From positions 1,178,001-1,242,000 of the forward strand of contig JAJTTP010000007.1 of assembly GCA_023313575.1 (NCBI GenBank): a DNA stretch of 64,000 bases, given 5' to 3'. A model generated the notes under the pieces. That model was not told the origin of the DNA. It ran no database searches and saw nothing but the letters and a program-made list of their open reading frames with translations. Shown here piece by piece: positions 27,518 through 38,500 of the stretch. A program made the translations under genes and the position numbers. The stretch comes from Eutypella sp. D-1. Lineage: Eukaryota; Ascomycota; Sordariomycetes; Xylariales; Diatrypaceae. Every line of letters starts with the position of its first letter. Within the stretch, counting starts at the first letter, position 1.

Positions 27518-27527
27518 TACCTAGGTA
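27518..27527. repeat. TACCTAGGTA palindrome (copy 4)
   Basis: A perfect 10-bp palindrome that overlaps a second palindrome, TAGGTACCTA, immediately to its right. Confidence 0.8.
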
Positions 27528-28338
27528 CCTAGACTGCTGGAGGGCTGGAGTAGATTGAGTTATGTACGCACGGGCTTATCCATTATCCATTAGGCGGCAG
27601 TATGTTGATCAAATCCAGGCAATTAGTCTTAAATAAGTAACTATTGGGGAGCTAAAAGGCAGTCGCTTCACTTTGTATGCAAGGTGGGATTAGGTACATG
27701 AGCCCCGTTTTGAGGTACATAGCGCAATACTTTTCCACACCTGGGGCAAGCACGGCCGCACGGTTTACGCACATTGGGGGAGGGGACACCTTTAATGTTA
27801 GGAGGTAGTATGTATTGCTGAGAGTATCCGTGGATCTATCCATACTTACCTCCTACTCATATCATGTATTAATGCTTATTTGTAGTGGATACCTAGTAAG
27901 AATTCAATTAACCATAGATCCCGAAGTCCCGTTAACTTGATTTGATCTGCCTATATGACCTATTACAACAGCAATGCCCAAAAGAGGTGATATCGCCGTC
28001 CTCTCATCACGGAGGTAAATAAACGGATGTACGAAGTACCACTGTGACTTATTATGTAGAGGATTGCATATGGATAGACACCCTTCTTTCTCCTACGCAT
28101 TGATTTCCGTATTTCGCTTGCAAGCTGAAAAAGGGTCGGCTGGCAACTAATTTCGACTTGCGTTATCGATACGATGCGGTTTCCTAAATTAGAAACGTTC
28201 CCTTTAATCACTCGACCTGGAAGATATTGGACATACATACTACACACATAGACTTCGGGAAGTAGTAGTGAATACATGTAGGTAGCTAGTCCCGAATCTG
28301 ATGTCTCCATGGTAAGTTAACCTTAGGTAGTAGAAGAT

Positions 28339-28354
28339 ATGTATGTATGTATGT
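28339..28354. repeat. (ATGT)4 microsatellite
   Basis: Four perfect tetranucleotide copies, followed by ATG/TAGG words and an imperfect CCTAGGTAG. Confidence 0.85.
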
Positions 28355-29225
28355 AGGTAAAGTAGCCTAGGTAGTTTCAAGGTACCTGATGAATTTCTCA
28401 TTTTGCCATCAGCTTGCTGATTATAATAGCAAATCGGCACCGCGGTCTGGCATTGCATTTCGCGCGATTCCTGTCTTTTTTTTCGAGGAAAATTTTTTAT
28501 TGATAAAACACGAGTTCCGTCCATCAATGAGTATTCTACCGTTTCATGGTCCTCTCGATTTTATCTTTTTCTTCTATCTGCCAGTAGAATAATTTCGCGA
28601 GAAGACGACAATATTTCACCCCTCTCGCAGTTACAAGGTAAGCATCGGGACCCTCTCGTCTTTCCCCCCAGTTTCTTTCTGTTTTTAGCCATTTTTCTTC
28701 GCATGCGCATGCTTTGCATGGGAGGCACGGTCTTGTCGCCAGTTTTTTAGACTATCTGTGTCGAACAGTCGATGTCAACAACGGTTGAACTGGTAGCTTT
28801 CTTTTATATAAAAAAGATTACTGGAGTCAGGTGGACAACAAGCGCGGTCAGTCGGGCGGACAGGGAAATCCTTATTTGCAAAAGCGAGGTTGTCTCTAAA
28901 AAGTTTGTTCTGCCTTCTAAGAAAGAAAACAAAAACAAAAGCGCCTGTCAGGCAGGTTGCCGATCAATCCTGGCCAGGCCATGCTTCCCAACCGCGTGGC
29001 ATTTTTGCAACGGCGGGCGGCTGGCCCAAACATGAGCCGCGTGCGTGGAGAGAAGGAGGCGGACAAGCGTGCAAGCGTGCAAAGCGGGCAGACCTTTTTT
29101 GACACCATCCCCCAAAAATGTTCATGGATCATCGCTGTCTCGTACAAGTTTGCGATAGCTGACTCGCGCGCAATTTTCTTAGAAACTTCTCTATTAGGAG
29201 GAAACACATACTTGGTATCCGCGCG

Positions 29226-29267
29226 CATACGCACATACGCACATACGCACATACGCACATACGCACA
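29226..29267. repeat. 8-bp tandem repeat (CATACGCA)5
   Basis: Five perfect copies of CATACGCA lie about 120 bp upstream of the candidate first exon at 29388. Confidence 0.95.
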
Positions 29268-29387
29268 AACCCACACGAACCTCGAAGTACCATTTGGATA
29301 CCGAATTTTATCATCCCGACTACGCACCAGTCGCACACAATACATATATCAGATCGCACCGGATCGCACCGTATCACATCGCCCTAA

Positions 29388-30006
29388 ATGATCATGAAAA
29401 TGGCCCAATCGCGACAGGCACCTGGCCCGTACGTCAAAGAAGAGCATCATCACCAACACGCCGAACCGGTAAGTCTGATTTTTTTTCTTGGTTACTTTGG
29501 TGTGATGCTTCCTTTTTGTCATTTCCCTTTTCACATATTACGCGCAAGACGCGTCGAGCATGTCGCATGCGCGCATCTTCTACGAGCCTTGATTTGCTCC
29601 TATGGAAATTTCACCACTGTCACGTGGAGTACTCTGCGCGCTATTAGGTTCGCATCGGACAAGACGCGCGCCCTATTGCACGCAACAATATTTGAATCTC
29701 CTTTGCTGTTCTATATCATCCAACCCCCCCTTTAATGCGATATATCTATCTACAACATTACCAACCTGATCGATGACGATGGCGCATCATCATGCGACAT
29801 CATCCCACACATTTAAGCCAACGTCTTTATCGTCTATCAGCCGCAAGCGCGTGTCGTTCGATGATCCATGCTCCCTACGCCGCGCCAAACACTTGGGCGG
29901 GATATCGAGCTGGGGGGGGGGGGCGCTTCCTGGGATCACAGCAGGCATGCATCTGGATTTCTATCGCTTCCAGAAGATTGACAGGGTTGTCGCAAGCTTG
30001 ACCTAA
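29388..30006 (+). CDS. Weak candidate: two-exon small protein or distal 5' exon
   Basis: An ATG at 29388 opens a 27-codon frame (MAQSRQAPGPYVKEEHHHQ, AEP) that ends exactly at a strong GTAAGT donor (29469). One continuation is a second exon from 29818, after branch-like CTGAT and an AAG acceptor. It reads PTSLSSISRKRVSFDDP and continues to a TGA-free frame ending at 30006, for about 90 residues in total. The second exon contains a 12-G run (29912-29923), which weakens it. The alternative is that exon 29388-29468 is the distal first exon of the DUF8032-like gene. Its phase (0) and His-rich composition fit the acceptor at 32799, but the intron would be 3.3 kb. I recognise no family. Confidence 0.2.
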
Positions 30007-32778
30007 AGCTAGGCTGTTACTTGCTCTTCCCCTTGTCCACTTTCCTATGCATGCTATCAGGGCTACAGGGCCATGTATCCTACCCGGCTACCCTATTGTT
30101 TGACAGTCCCTCCTAGGGCCTGTCTAGGGCTGCTAGGTTTGGACTCGACCTGGATGGGAATTGCAGGGGAGCTTTTTGTGTTTCACAAATGACCGGGGGC
30201 TTTCTTCGGGTCAGGGTTTGCTTGTGGGACACATCTAGCGTACCTTCGCGCACTTTGCTAGGGTGGCTTGGATGGCCTTCACTGCCCTGGCAGGCCCGGA
30301 TGCGCCCTGGTAACCTGGGGAGGCCCTGCAAGAGGCCCTGCGATCCCTGGTGCTCTTCTGCTCTGCATCTTTGCAATCCATGGATGTGCATATCCACAAA
30401 CACACGTACATACACGCGCCCACGTACCCACCATGACAATGTTCGAGATCAGTACCAATGCAGCTGTACTGCGCGTGCGCATGCGCCTGGGGTCCGGGAT
30501 TACCTGCTTGTCGCTTGCCCTAGCCATCTACTTAGCTGCCTAGGTACGCGTAGGTGGATGTACCCAATGCTTGCTCGAATCTTGTCGTCTGGCTCAATCA
30601 CTGGCCCTGCAACCCTAAGTCGCACCCTAAGCAGCGGTGGGGGTTTGGGGGGCTAAATCGGATGCGATTGCGCGACGATATCGCATACCTTGTTCTTCAC
30701 CCACAACCCGCAGCCCACAACCTACAGCAGCAGGCAAGATACACCTTATCATCAACTCTACGCCGTTCTCGTGAAGGTGTGCATTTTGCTTTTCCCCCCT
30801 GCCCGTCGGTGCTATCCCGACTACCCAGGAGCTTGTCCTCTAAAGTGGACAGACTTGTTCTTCGACAGTGGGTCGTCATGCGTAAGCGCGAAACAAGCGT
30901 GAGCGGGCGGGAAATTAGCAAAATTAGCAAAATTTAGGTACTTCTATAAGTCCCTAAATAGGCAGACCAAAAAACACCAGTGGAGCCTGAGAGCTTTAGG
31001 GCTTGCCGTCGTCTCTTATTCGCTGACCGAAGGTCAAAGCTGCAAAAGGCTTCGTATGATGCACGCGAAAACAAATTGAGTTCACAGTCTTTCAGACTCT
31101 TGCAGAGCAGCTGGTTATTTGGAGCTTTCCTTCACAGCTGAGCTCTATGTTGCTTCCCGAAGTCACATGAGATCGGTCTGAATTCTCTAGCCCGAATAAA
31201 ACCTTTTCAAAGAAAATGGAGGCGAAGGCGGGAAGAGAACAGTCCGAGTGTCATGATTGCCCCCGCCCCCCAACAAGCAAATGCGGTAGTGGATTGCTGC
31301 CCTCACTATGCAGAAGTGCAGTGGCGGAGATGGGTAGACCTCGAGCGGGGCCCACACCCTCTCTAACCTTGAAAGTCTTGGTGGCTTGATTTGGATGTAC
31401 CTCGACAAGTGCAAGAGCGAATTCAAATCTAGGTACATATATACAAGGTTATAACACGCATGCCACCCACCCGAACCTTCCCAGGAACAACCTTGAAATA
31501 CAAGCTTCAAAGTACCTCACCATCTTGTGGGTACACGGGCATCTGGTCATGTTGGCATGGATATACACACCAGGGAAAATTCTTATACAACACAACTTCT
31601 TTAAAAGCACCCTCGACGGTACATGGGCTCTGAGTACCCGCAACACACCGCCTTGTTTCCAGAACGCTTGTCAAAGAATTAGTCCCCCTTCCCAACTGCC
31701 CCCTGCTTTGCTGTCTAGGCCCGGACATAACTTACCGTACAGGGTAATGATTTCCACCTCGGCTTCCTTGAAGGTGTCCCTATTGGTTGTTTCATCTATA
31801 CCTGCAGCTTACCCCCCGGCTTCCCCTGTCACGTTTATACCATGCACTGTCCCACATTTGATTCATCCACCCTCCCCCCTAAGATGGAAAGTCTCCAAAT
31901 CTTTTTACACTTTCCATCATCATCAAGCTTTTGCCGCAAGCAATGCATGTCCCTTTTTACGGAGTACCAATTCAGTAATAAATTCGTCTTAGTATCTCCT
32001 ACCCGTGAGATTCAAAGTGGATTTCAAGGTACATTCCCACATACCGCAGATACTTTCTTTTGAACATACTTGAACCTTATGCTTGTTATAACGTACCTGT
32101 GGTTCTTTACACCTCAAGTACCCTTAACTTGCCTCACCACATAACTCTACCTCTACATCCCTCATACTTCGTACATTCTCAAATATCACTGACCCTGCCC
32201 ACCCTCGTCACGACTCTTTCTACCCTCGTTCCGATCTTTATTAGATTCTCTCGCCCGCTTCTTTTCCTCTACTTACAGTAGAACCCCCCCTGTCATCCCC
32301 ATAACTTCTCTCTTTTTCCCAGAGAGCTCACGGGTCATTATTATCTCCTGCCCGCGTTCCTAATCAACCCTAAGGGACTTACCCAGTCGACTACTACCTA
32401 GTGTGGGTGATCTTGAACGTCGAATTTTCGGGTTCTGCTTCCGACTGCTATCCACTCCTTCATTAAAGAAACAACACCTGTGGTGTCATTGCCTGGTACT
32501 ACCCTTTTCCTTCTTCCTGGCTGGCTGGTTGGTAGGATGCAGAGGCCCCGGTCATATATCCCACAACTGCCCCCCTCGTCTAAGCAAGCCTCAGCCGTTG
32601 AATCTCGTCATTGGGGCATGTTTTAAAGTCCCCCCCCTTGACTTCACGGGCGTTCAGTGAAAGAAAAGCCCGCCGCGTCTACACCTTCCCTCGTACACAC
32701 ACACACTGAACCTATCTTTTGGGGGATTTGTTTTTAGTTAAAAGTTTACAAAATACAGAGTTCCGGAACCCTAGACTA
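30007..32778. other. Upstream region / long leader of the DUF8032-like gene
   Basis: There is no convincing coding exon here. Sequence from about 31650 to 32720 is rich in C+T on the + strand, like a transcribed fungal leader. It holds small upstream ATG frames, for example starting at 31884 and 32538. No clear GTRAGT donor was found here that would pair with the acceptor-like site at 32799. Confidence 0.5.
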
Positions 32779-35584
32779 ATGGTTATCTCTTCTCTCCAGC
32801 ATCATCCCCACCACTCGCAGGGTCAGGCGCCACCTCAACACCTTCACTCACGGCCCTCCAGTGTTGTTCATCAGCACCATCAACACCACCAGGCGGCGCC
32901 CCCATCGCAGTCGCAACACCCTTCGGCCTATAACTCTACGCATTCGATACAGCAAGGTTATCAACCGACAGCCGGACACGCCTCGAGTGCGCAACATACA
33001 CAGGACCTTCCATACTACGCTCACCAGAGCCCATATAGTACACCGGGAGCCGCCAGCGGATATACATCCGCAGGTATGTAAATTCTTCCAGATTTAAGTT
33101 TCAGACTCGGTTTACTAATAAATAAACAGACACCTCCGACATGATGGCCGCGGCTCAGATGCCTCGACCTTACCCTCCCATATACCATACACCTCAGTCT
33201 AATTCACCCGCTTCTGTTGCATCGCCTTCTGGACACGACCAACATCGAAGTATCTATGCACAGCCGCCCGGATCCCAGCAGCTTCACCAGCAACCAGCCA
33301 TGTATTATGGAACGCAGCAACCGCAGTACTCGTCGATGCAGGCGCAGGCAGCGCCGTCACCGTATCAGACCCACGCCCAGCAGGCCCATCAATCTATGAC
33401 CTCGCAGCCGAGTATGATGATGCCACACGCAGGCGCGCACAACCATTTGGCGCAACACGCTAGCCAGCAGAGCCAAGCAGGGATGACGGGAAGCCCGCGG
33501 CACACGAAGATGGAACCGCAGATACCGGCACAGATGCAGAGGCCGTCTGGGCCCTTAGGAACCCCCCAGCCCCAGCAGCAGAACGGCGGGCAAATTTCCA
33601 CGCCTACGGGCTCGTCAACACCTGGTGGCATCAACAACAACGCTGCTCCTGGTCCGATTCCGGCGACAACGCCTCTGATTGTTAGACAAGATAATAACGG
33701 CGTTCAGTGGATTGCGTTTGAGTACTCGCGCGACAGAGTAAAGATGGAGTATACGATTCGCTGCGACGTCGAATCCGTAAATACCGATGAGCTATCGCAA
33801 GACTTCAAGACGGAGAACTGCGTCTATCCCAGAGCGTGCTGCCCAAAGGACCAATATCGGGGCAACCGTTTACAGTATGAAACTGAGTGTAATACCGTGG
33901 GTTGGTCGTTGGCGCAGCTTAACCCTTCGCTCCGTGGAAAGCGGGGCCTTATTCAGAGAGCTGTCGATAGCTGGAGAAACAGTGCTCAGGACCCCCGACT
34001 ACGCAGTAGACGTGTGCGTCGCATGGCCAAGATGAACAACCGCAAGGCGGTCCAGGCATCTCACCCTACACACATGTCAGGCTCCACACCGACAGGGATC
34101 CCCGCGCCAGGGGCCATGGGTCCAGGGGGAGCGCCCATGGGGAAGCCTGGGATTAGCAGCATGGGTCCCATACACCACCACGCTCACGAGGGCAATGCTC
34201 CCGGCGGAGGAGACGAAGTCGGTATGTTTCACCAGATGTGATTGATGTGTTAATGTTGTGCGATTACATGATACCTTTATTGTTTATTATACCTTGTGTG
34301 CCTATTGGTCGTTTGGGTTTGGGTTGCTTCTTGTCTATATATAGCGGCGTACACCCGCAGGCGTGTGTGAGAGGTCAGATTCGGAAGCTGGCACTGCCCT
34401 GTATATTATCCTGTTACCTCGCACCTGTTAGTCTTGGTCCTTGAGGCGGTTCGATCTTCGGATTGGAAAAAAGCTGCATGGCGTTTGCTTCACATCTCGC
34501 TGCACAATCGTCATCTCACTCATGTCATTATATTCCCTGTATCACATCACCTGCTGCCAAATTGCATATACCGCCTTGTTTGAACTTTGCTCTTCATGAA
34601 TCCCTTGGGTCGGCGCTTAAGAATTCCCTTCATGGATCGACGTGCTAATCCGGCTGTCTAATAGGGGATGGAGAGTACATGGACGACGCCCACCACCACC
34701 ATCACCAGGCCCCTACCGGTCCGGATTCAGGTAGCCCGAATGACGTCCGTCCGGCCCATGTTTTCTCGGGTTACCCGCAACAGTATCCTACCAATGGTGC
34801 TCCCGCGCCCTCTATGCCCCCACTCCATGACGGGCTGAACAATTCTCATCACAGCGCTATTGTGGCTAGGCGCCGCAGTAGGGACGACGAAGACGATGAC
34901 AACAATCCCGAAGGCCTATTTCCCGATGTCCCTGAGGCTAAGAAGCGGAAGTTTATTCTCGTCGACGACAACAAGCGCGGCTGCCGCCTCCGGGTCCGCG
35001 TCGAGCTTGAGGACGTTAACACTAAAGAGATCCCGGATTCTTTCCGGAAGAGAACTTCTGTCTTCCCACGTAGTTACTTCCCCCGAGAGATGCAGAGCCC
35101 ACCCCCGAGCGCAACTGGTAGTAGGTTCTTTCAGGATGATCTTAGCGATGACGACGTCGAGGTCGACGGTGGCCGCACCGGCCGCTCTAGGGGTAAGACC
35201 GTGAGAGACACGGTCATGGTCAAGGTTCCAATGTCGGATGGGAATGATGGCGAAGTGGCCGTCCCGCGGATGAGGAAGAGCACGCGCACCAAGGAGGTGA
35301 GACTGAATGACCTCGGATATCGACTTGTCTGGCGCCACAGCCGTGCCTTTGCCTCGAAGACGATCTTTCTCCAACGAGCTTGTAAGTCCGGCGCAGATAT
35401 TTATCCGCGTGCGCAAGTGAAACTAACCTCCGCAATAGTGGATTGCTACCGAAATCGGACCCGGGACGCCATCGGAGGTGTCGCGAAGGACGTACGTTAC
35501 GTTGCGCCGCACTTCGAGACCAGAGTCGGCAAGCGAAGGTGGAACGAGCGAATGCGCCGTGGCGATAAGCGCGAGGACGAGTAA
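32779..35584 (+). CDS. DUF8032-like protein with two domain copies; possible MedA-type regulator
   Basis: Proposed model: join(32779..33073,33130..34221,34665..35381,35439..35584), 749 residues. Introns are 56, 443 and 57 nt with GTATGT/GTATGT/GTAAGT donors and CTAAT or CTAAC branch sites. The N-terminal 280 residues are His/Gln/Pro/Ser-rich. Residues 289-396 (WIAFEYSRDRV, FKTENCVYPRACCP, GWSLAQLNPSLRGKRGLIQR) match the fungal DUF8032 domain. After a Gly/His-rich linker and an AKKRK basic motif, residues about 555-720 repeat the same plan (VNTKEIPDSFRKRTSVFPRS, LGYRLVWRHSRAF, IFLQRALDCYRNR). The second copy has an acidic insert of about 60 residues. From memory, Q-rich fungal developmental regulators of the MedA/Acr1/Ren1/acon-3 type resemble this, but that link is unverified. 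The start is uncertain: CTAAT, a pyrimidine tract and CAG at 32775-32799 look like a 3' splice site, so an upstream exon may be missing. Confidence 0.85.
33074..33129 (+). other. Intron 1 of the DUF8032-like gene
   Basis: 56 nt, GTATGT donor, CTAAT branch 12 nt before the CAG acceptor, phase 1. It joins GYTSA to DTSDMMAAAQ. Confidence 0.85.
34222..34664 (+). other. Intron 2 of the DUF8032-like gene (443 nt)
   Basis: GTATGT donor after GGGDEVG, acceptor TCTAATAG, phase 1. It is long for this genome. If it were not spliced, the upstream frame would stop eight codons later at 34239-34241, giving a protein with only the first domain copy. Confidence 0.7.
35382..35438 (+). other. Intron 3 of the DUF8032-like gene, in frame
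   Basis: 57 nt, GTAAGT donor, CTAAC branch, AATAG acceptor, divisible by three with no stop. Splicing restores LQRALDCYRNR, which aligns with IQRAVDSWRNS of the first domain copy, so removal is strongly supported. Confidence 0.88.
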
Positions 35585-38500
35585 TATTTAATACAATAAT
35601 GTGGCGCAGGAAGGGGCATAAAAAGAAGTTTGTGCTGCGCATATACCCGTACACCGTCACTCGCACGTTTCGAATTCAGAAGAACAATCCGTCGTTTTTC
35701 CAGTTTTGGGATTTTTTTGCGACAACTTTTTTTTCCCGGCATGACCGCTCGCTCTCTTGCACATCCGATACATTCTGGTTCTCTTCAGAAGGCCTTAGTT
35801 CGGTGTTGCTCACCGTCGACCCAGCACTATTAGGCCGATTCGACAGAGGCAATACTGGACCAGCTTCTGTTACGAAGAGGAAAAGGAAATATACCTTTCG
35901 AGTAAGCCTTTTTTTTCTCACCTGATGCTCCCACGTCAGGGGCCTATGCCGATGAGTTGAATCGACGAGCGATTCTCTGGATGCCATGTTATTTGTGGGG
36001 GGTCCAGGGTTCAGGTTGGGTAATGCGAGCTCAACGAAGGACACTGATGGCACATGAGCATGAATCAATCATGGATGGTCAGATTTTAATGGTATCGGTT
36101 AATGTTCGTGGTACGGTGGTATAGCAGGGTATAGTGCGGTATGGTTACGGTATGGAAATTAGAGGTATGAATGGCGCTTCCCCTTCTACGCTGGGTCAGC
36201 TCTGTCGTAGATAGGACGGATAGGAATGGAGTAAATGGATTTTGTGTTGAAAAGGATCCGGAAAGTGAAATTGAACGGAAAGACAAGACACGTTGTAGCA
36301 AGCACCAGTTGGCTAGGCTGAAAGAAAAGGGGTTTCTTTTCATTTTTCAAAGAAAAAAAGAAAGGATTCGGTCAGTTAGCATTCCGCAGCCCTGCAGGGG
36401 CCAAAGAACGAATAAGAATGTTAATGTACTTGATTATTTCCACGGTTTCTTTCTTCTGGCTACGTTACATGCCTCGAAAACGCGATACCGCATAATCGAC
36501 TATAAAAACTTGGGATGAACTTCATCTGCCTTGCTACTTCACCCCGTTCCTACCCCAGCGTCGTCGCCGCCGTTTATGCTTGGTTAAGCGGAAGCGGGGG
36601 CGGGGGCGGGGCGAAGCTGAATTCTTTTTTTCATGCGCCGCAAGTTTTGCCGCAGCCGTGCATTATATGCCGGCGCCGTCGCCTTCGTACTCCACGACCG
36701 TTAACTGTTGAGAAGCGAACCGGCCGGCACGCCGCAGCTCGGCTGCTCCCGACGGACAAGTGTCGCGGGACAAGGTACCGGTTCCGGTTCCGGGTCCGGG
36801 GCTTCTTCCTCCGTTGGCAGTTTCTTTTCTCTATCCATAACTATATCTACCAACTTGCGTAGCTATCTACGTACGGGTGTTTGTCCACAAGCTATATAAT
36901 ATGGAATATAGAGTTCAGCAACGGGCTGTAAGTTATTACCATGCGTATATGCCAACCCAGACGCGTTTTTGCATAATAAAAGGCGAGCTTTCGACCTCAC
37001 CTCTGCTGAGGTCCTCGATAGGAGGAAGGGGGTTGCTCTAAAATGGCATCCACCCTTAAGTACATATCGTTAAACTACATGCATAACTGGTGGGAAATCT
37101 ACGTTCATCTCGGCTCGGCTATAACGTGAGCTAAGGCAGGGGGGGGGACGGTCATTGGTATCGCAGACCAGTGCTTTCTTGACCACCCACCTGTTACCAT
37201 CTATCTAACTTGTATCTATTTACGTATCCGGCCCCTGCCCGCTTGTTTCCCCGATCCCCATTCATCTAGGTCTTGAAATATGTACATAGCCCAAATAGAT
37301 ACAGGCTTAGGCAGGCAGGTCCATGGAGCTAATACTGTTCAACATGGGGCGGGTAGACTATCTAGGTACTGGGCATCATGTCGGTACAGACCTACCTTGA
37401 TGTTATCCCACCCCAAAGGTCTAGAAAATCAAGGTAGGGCAGGGGGCGTCTCTTCTCGTACGGTATGTACCACCAACACAATACATACTACTACACAGAT
37501 AGAGTGACAGCTTGCTTGGCTAATAGTACCTGACGGGGCACGCCCACCATAGTGCACACTAGCCGGGTTGATTACGAATATCTAGCACCGCGGAAGTCTG
37601 AGCCCACCTAGTTTAGTTCTCGTTAGCTGGGTAGTCTAATTAGAGAGGGCCTTATCCGCCTCGGCATGGGATGTACTTAGTATCGATCAGTTTTTTTTTA
37701 GTCTCTTGAAGCTCGCTTGTTAATTAGCCATTGTGGATTACCTTATGTATGTAGACTAAAAAAGTAGAAGGGCGATTTACCAGTTTACCAGTTAAGGGTA
37801 AGTCAGGGGGTTTGTCGGCGGGGATTCAGGGGAATGGAGCCAGGGGGGGCCCAGGCGGAGCCCAAGAAGGGTCCGGTTCGTTCCATTTTCAGGGGTTTCT
37901 TAATTTTTGGGGAAGACAAGGGGGACCCGTGGACAGGAAGTGGACTTGGTTTTTAGTCTTGGGCTAATAGTTATGAGTAGTTACATAGTCCGTATATAGC
38001 TCGTTCTATCTCGTTTAGTAGTGGAAAACCAAATAGAAAAAAAGCGGGTGGCCGGGATGCCACTACGGGGCACTATTTACATTAACGCAACGGTTGGCAC
38101 TCCAGGTGGGTTTTTACTACGGATACTCCTATGTACTTAACATATGCACTTATTTCAACATAGGATGGGTGGATCGGGAGGGTACTACAGCGAGCTAGAT
38201 AGATACATGACATGGGTAGGGTGGTTTTAATGCACGGACGACTACATAAGCTTACTTATTAGTTACTCTACATATATTTCTTGCCTTGGTTACGCGCTAG
38301 GTGGGCAGTTGAGATATATCGATGCGCGTTTGATACAGATTTCCACCTGCATGTGACGCGTAACGCTTCATGTTTATATATAGACTTCATAGTTGCTCCT
38401 TATATCTATATATGTAAGGGAGATCACGTACCTACATCTATTTACTTCATGTACGTCTAATTATATGTACTTAGCCACACCCAGACACCTTCTTGTTGTG

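Larger units (their letters stand above)
13554..29387. other. 16-kb gene-poor region
   Basis: I can support no gene in this stretch. Stop codons are dense in all frames and the longest ATG frames are under about 125 codons with no family resemblance. There is one GC-rich island at about 20880-21235. The sequence contains three perfect TACCTAGGTA palindromes and many shorter CCTAGG/TACCTA words. No transposase, reverse transcriptase or integrase similarity was seen in any frame. Confidence 0.55.

Noticed and set aside
28957..29391. 144-codon frame overlapping opposite-strand frames
   Set aside because: Runs through the CATACGCA tandem repeat, which is open in many frames by composition.
30189..30656. 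155-codon frame in a GC-rich patch
   Set aside because: Proline/Cys/Trp-biased product typical of random GC-rich frames, with overlapping open frames on both strands.
32403..32660. 85-codon frame just upstream of the DUF8032-like gene, considered as its first exon
   Set aside because: Begins at GTG, ends in a stop and has no usable donor in phase with the acceptor at 32799.
35676..35985. Minus-strand frame MASRESLV... of about 103 codons
   Set aside because: Overlaps the presumed 3' UTR of the DUF8032-like gene. Its GTGAGA/CAG pair does not keep a useful frame. Possible but unsupported.
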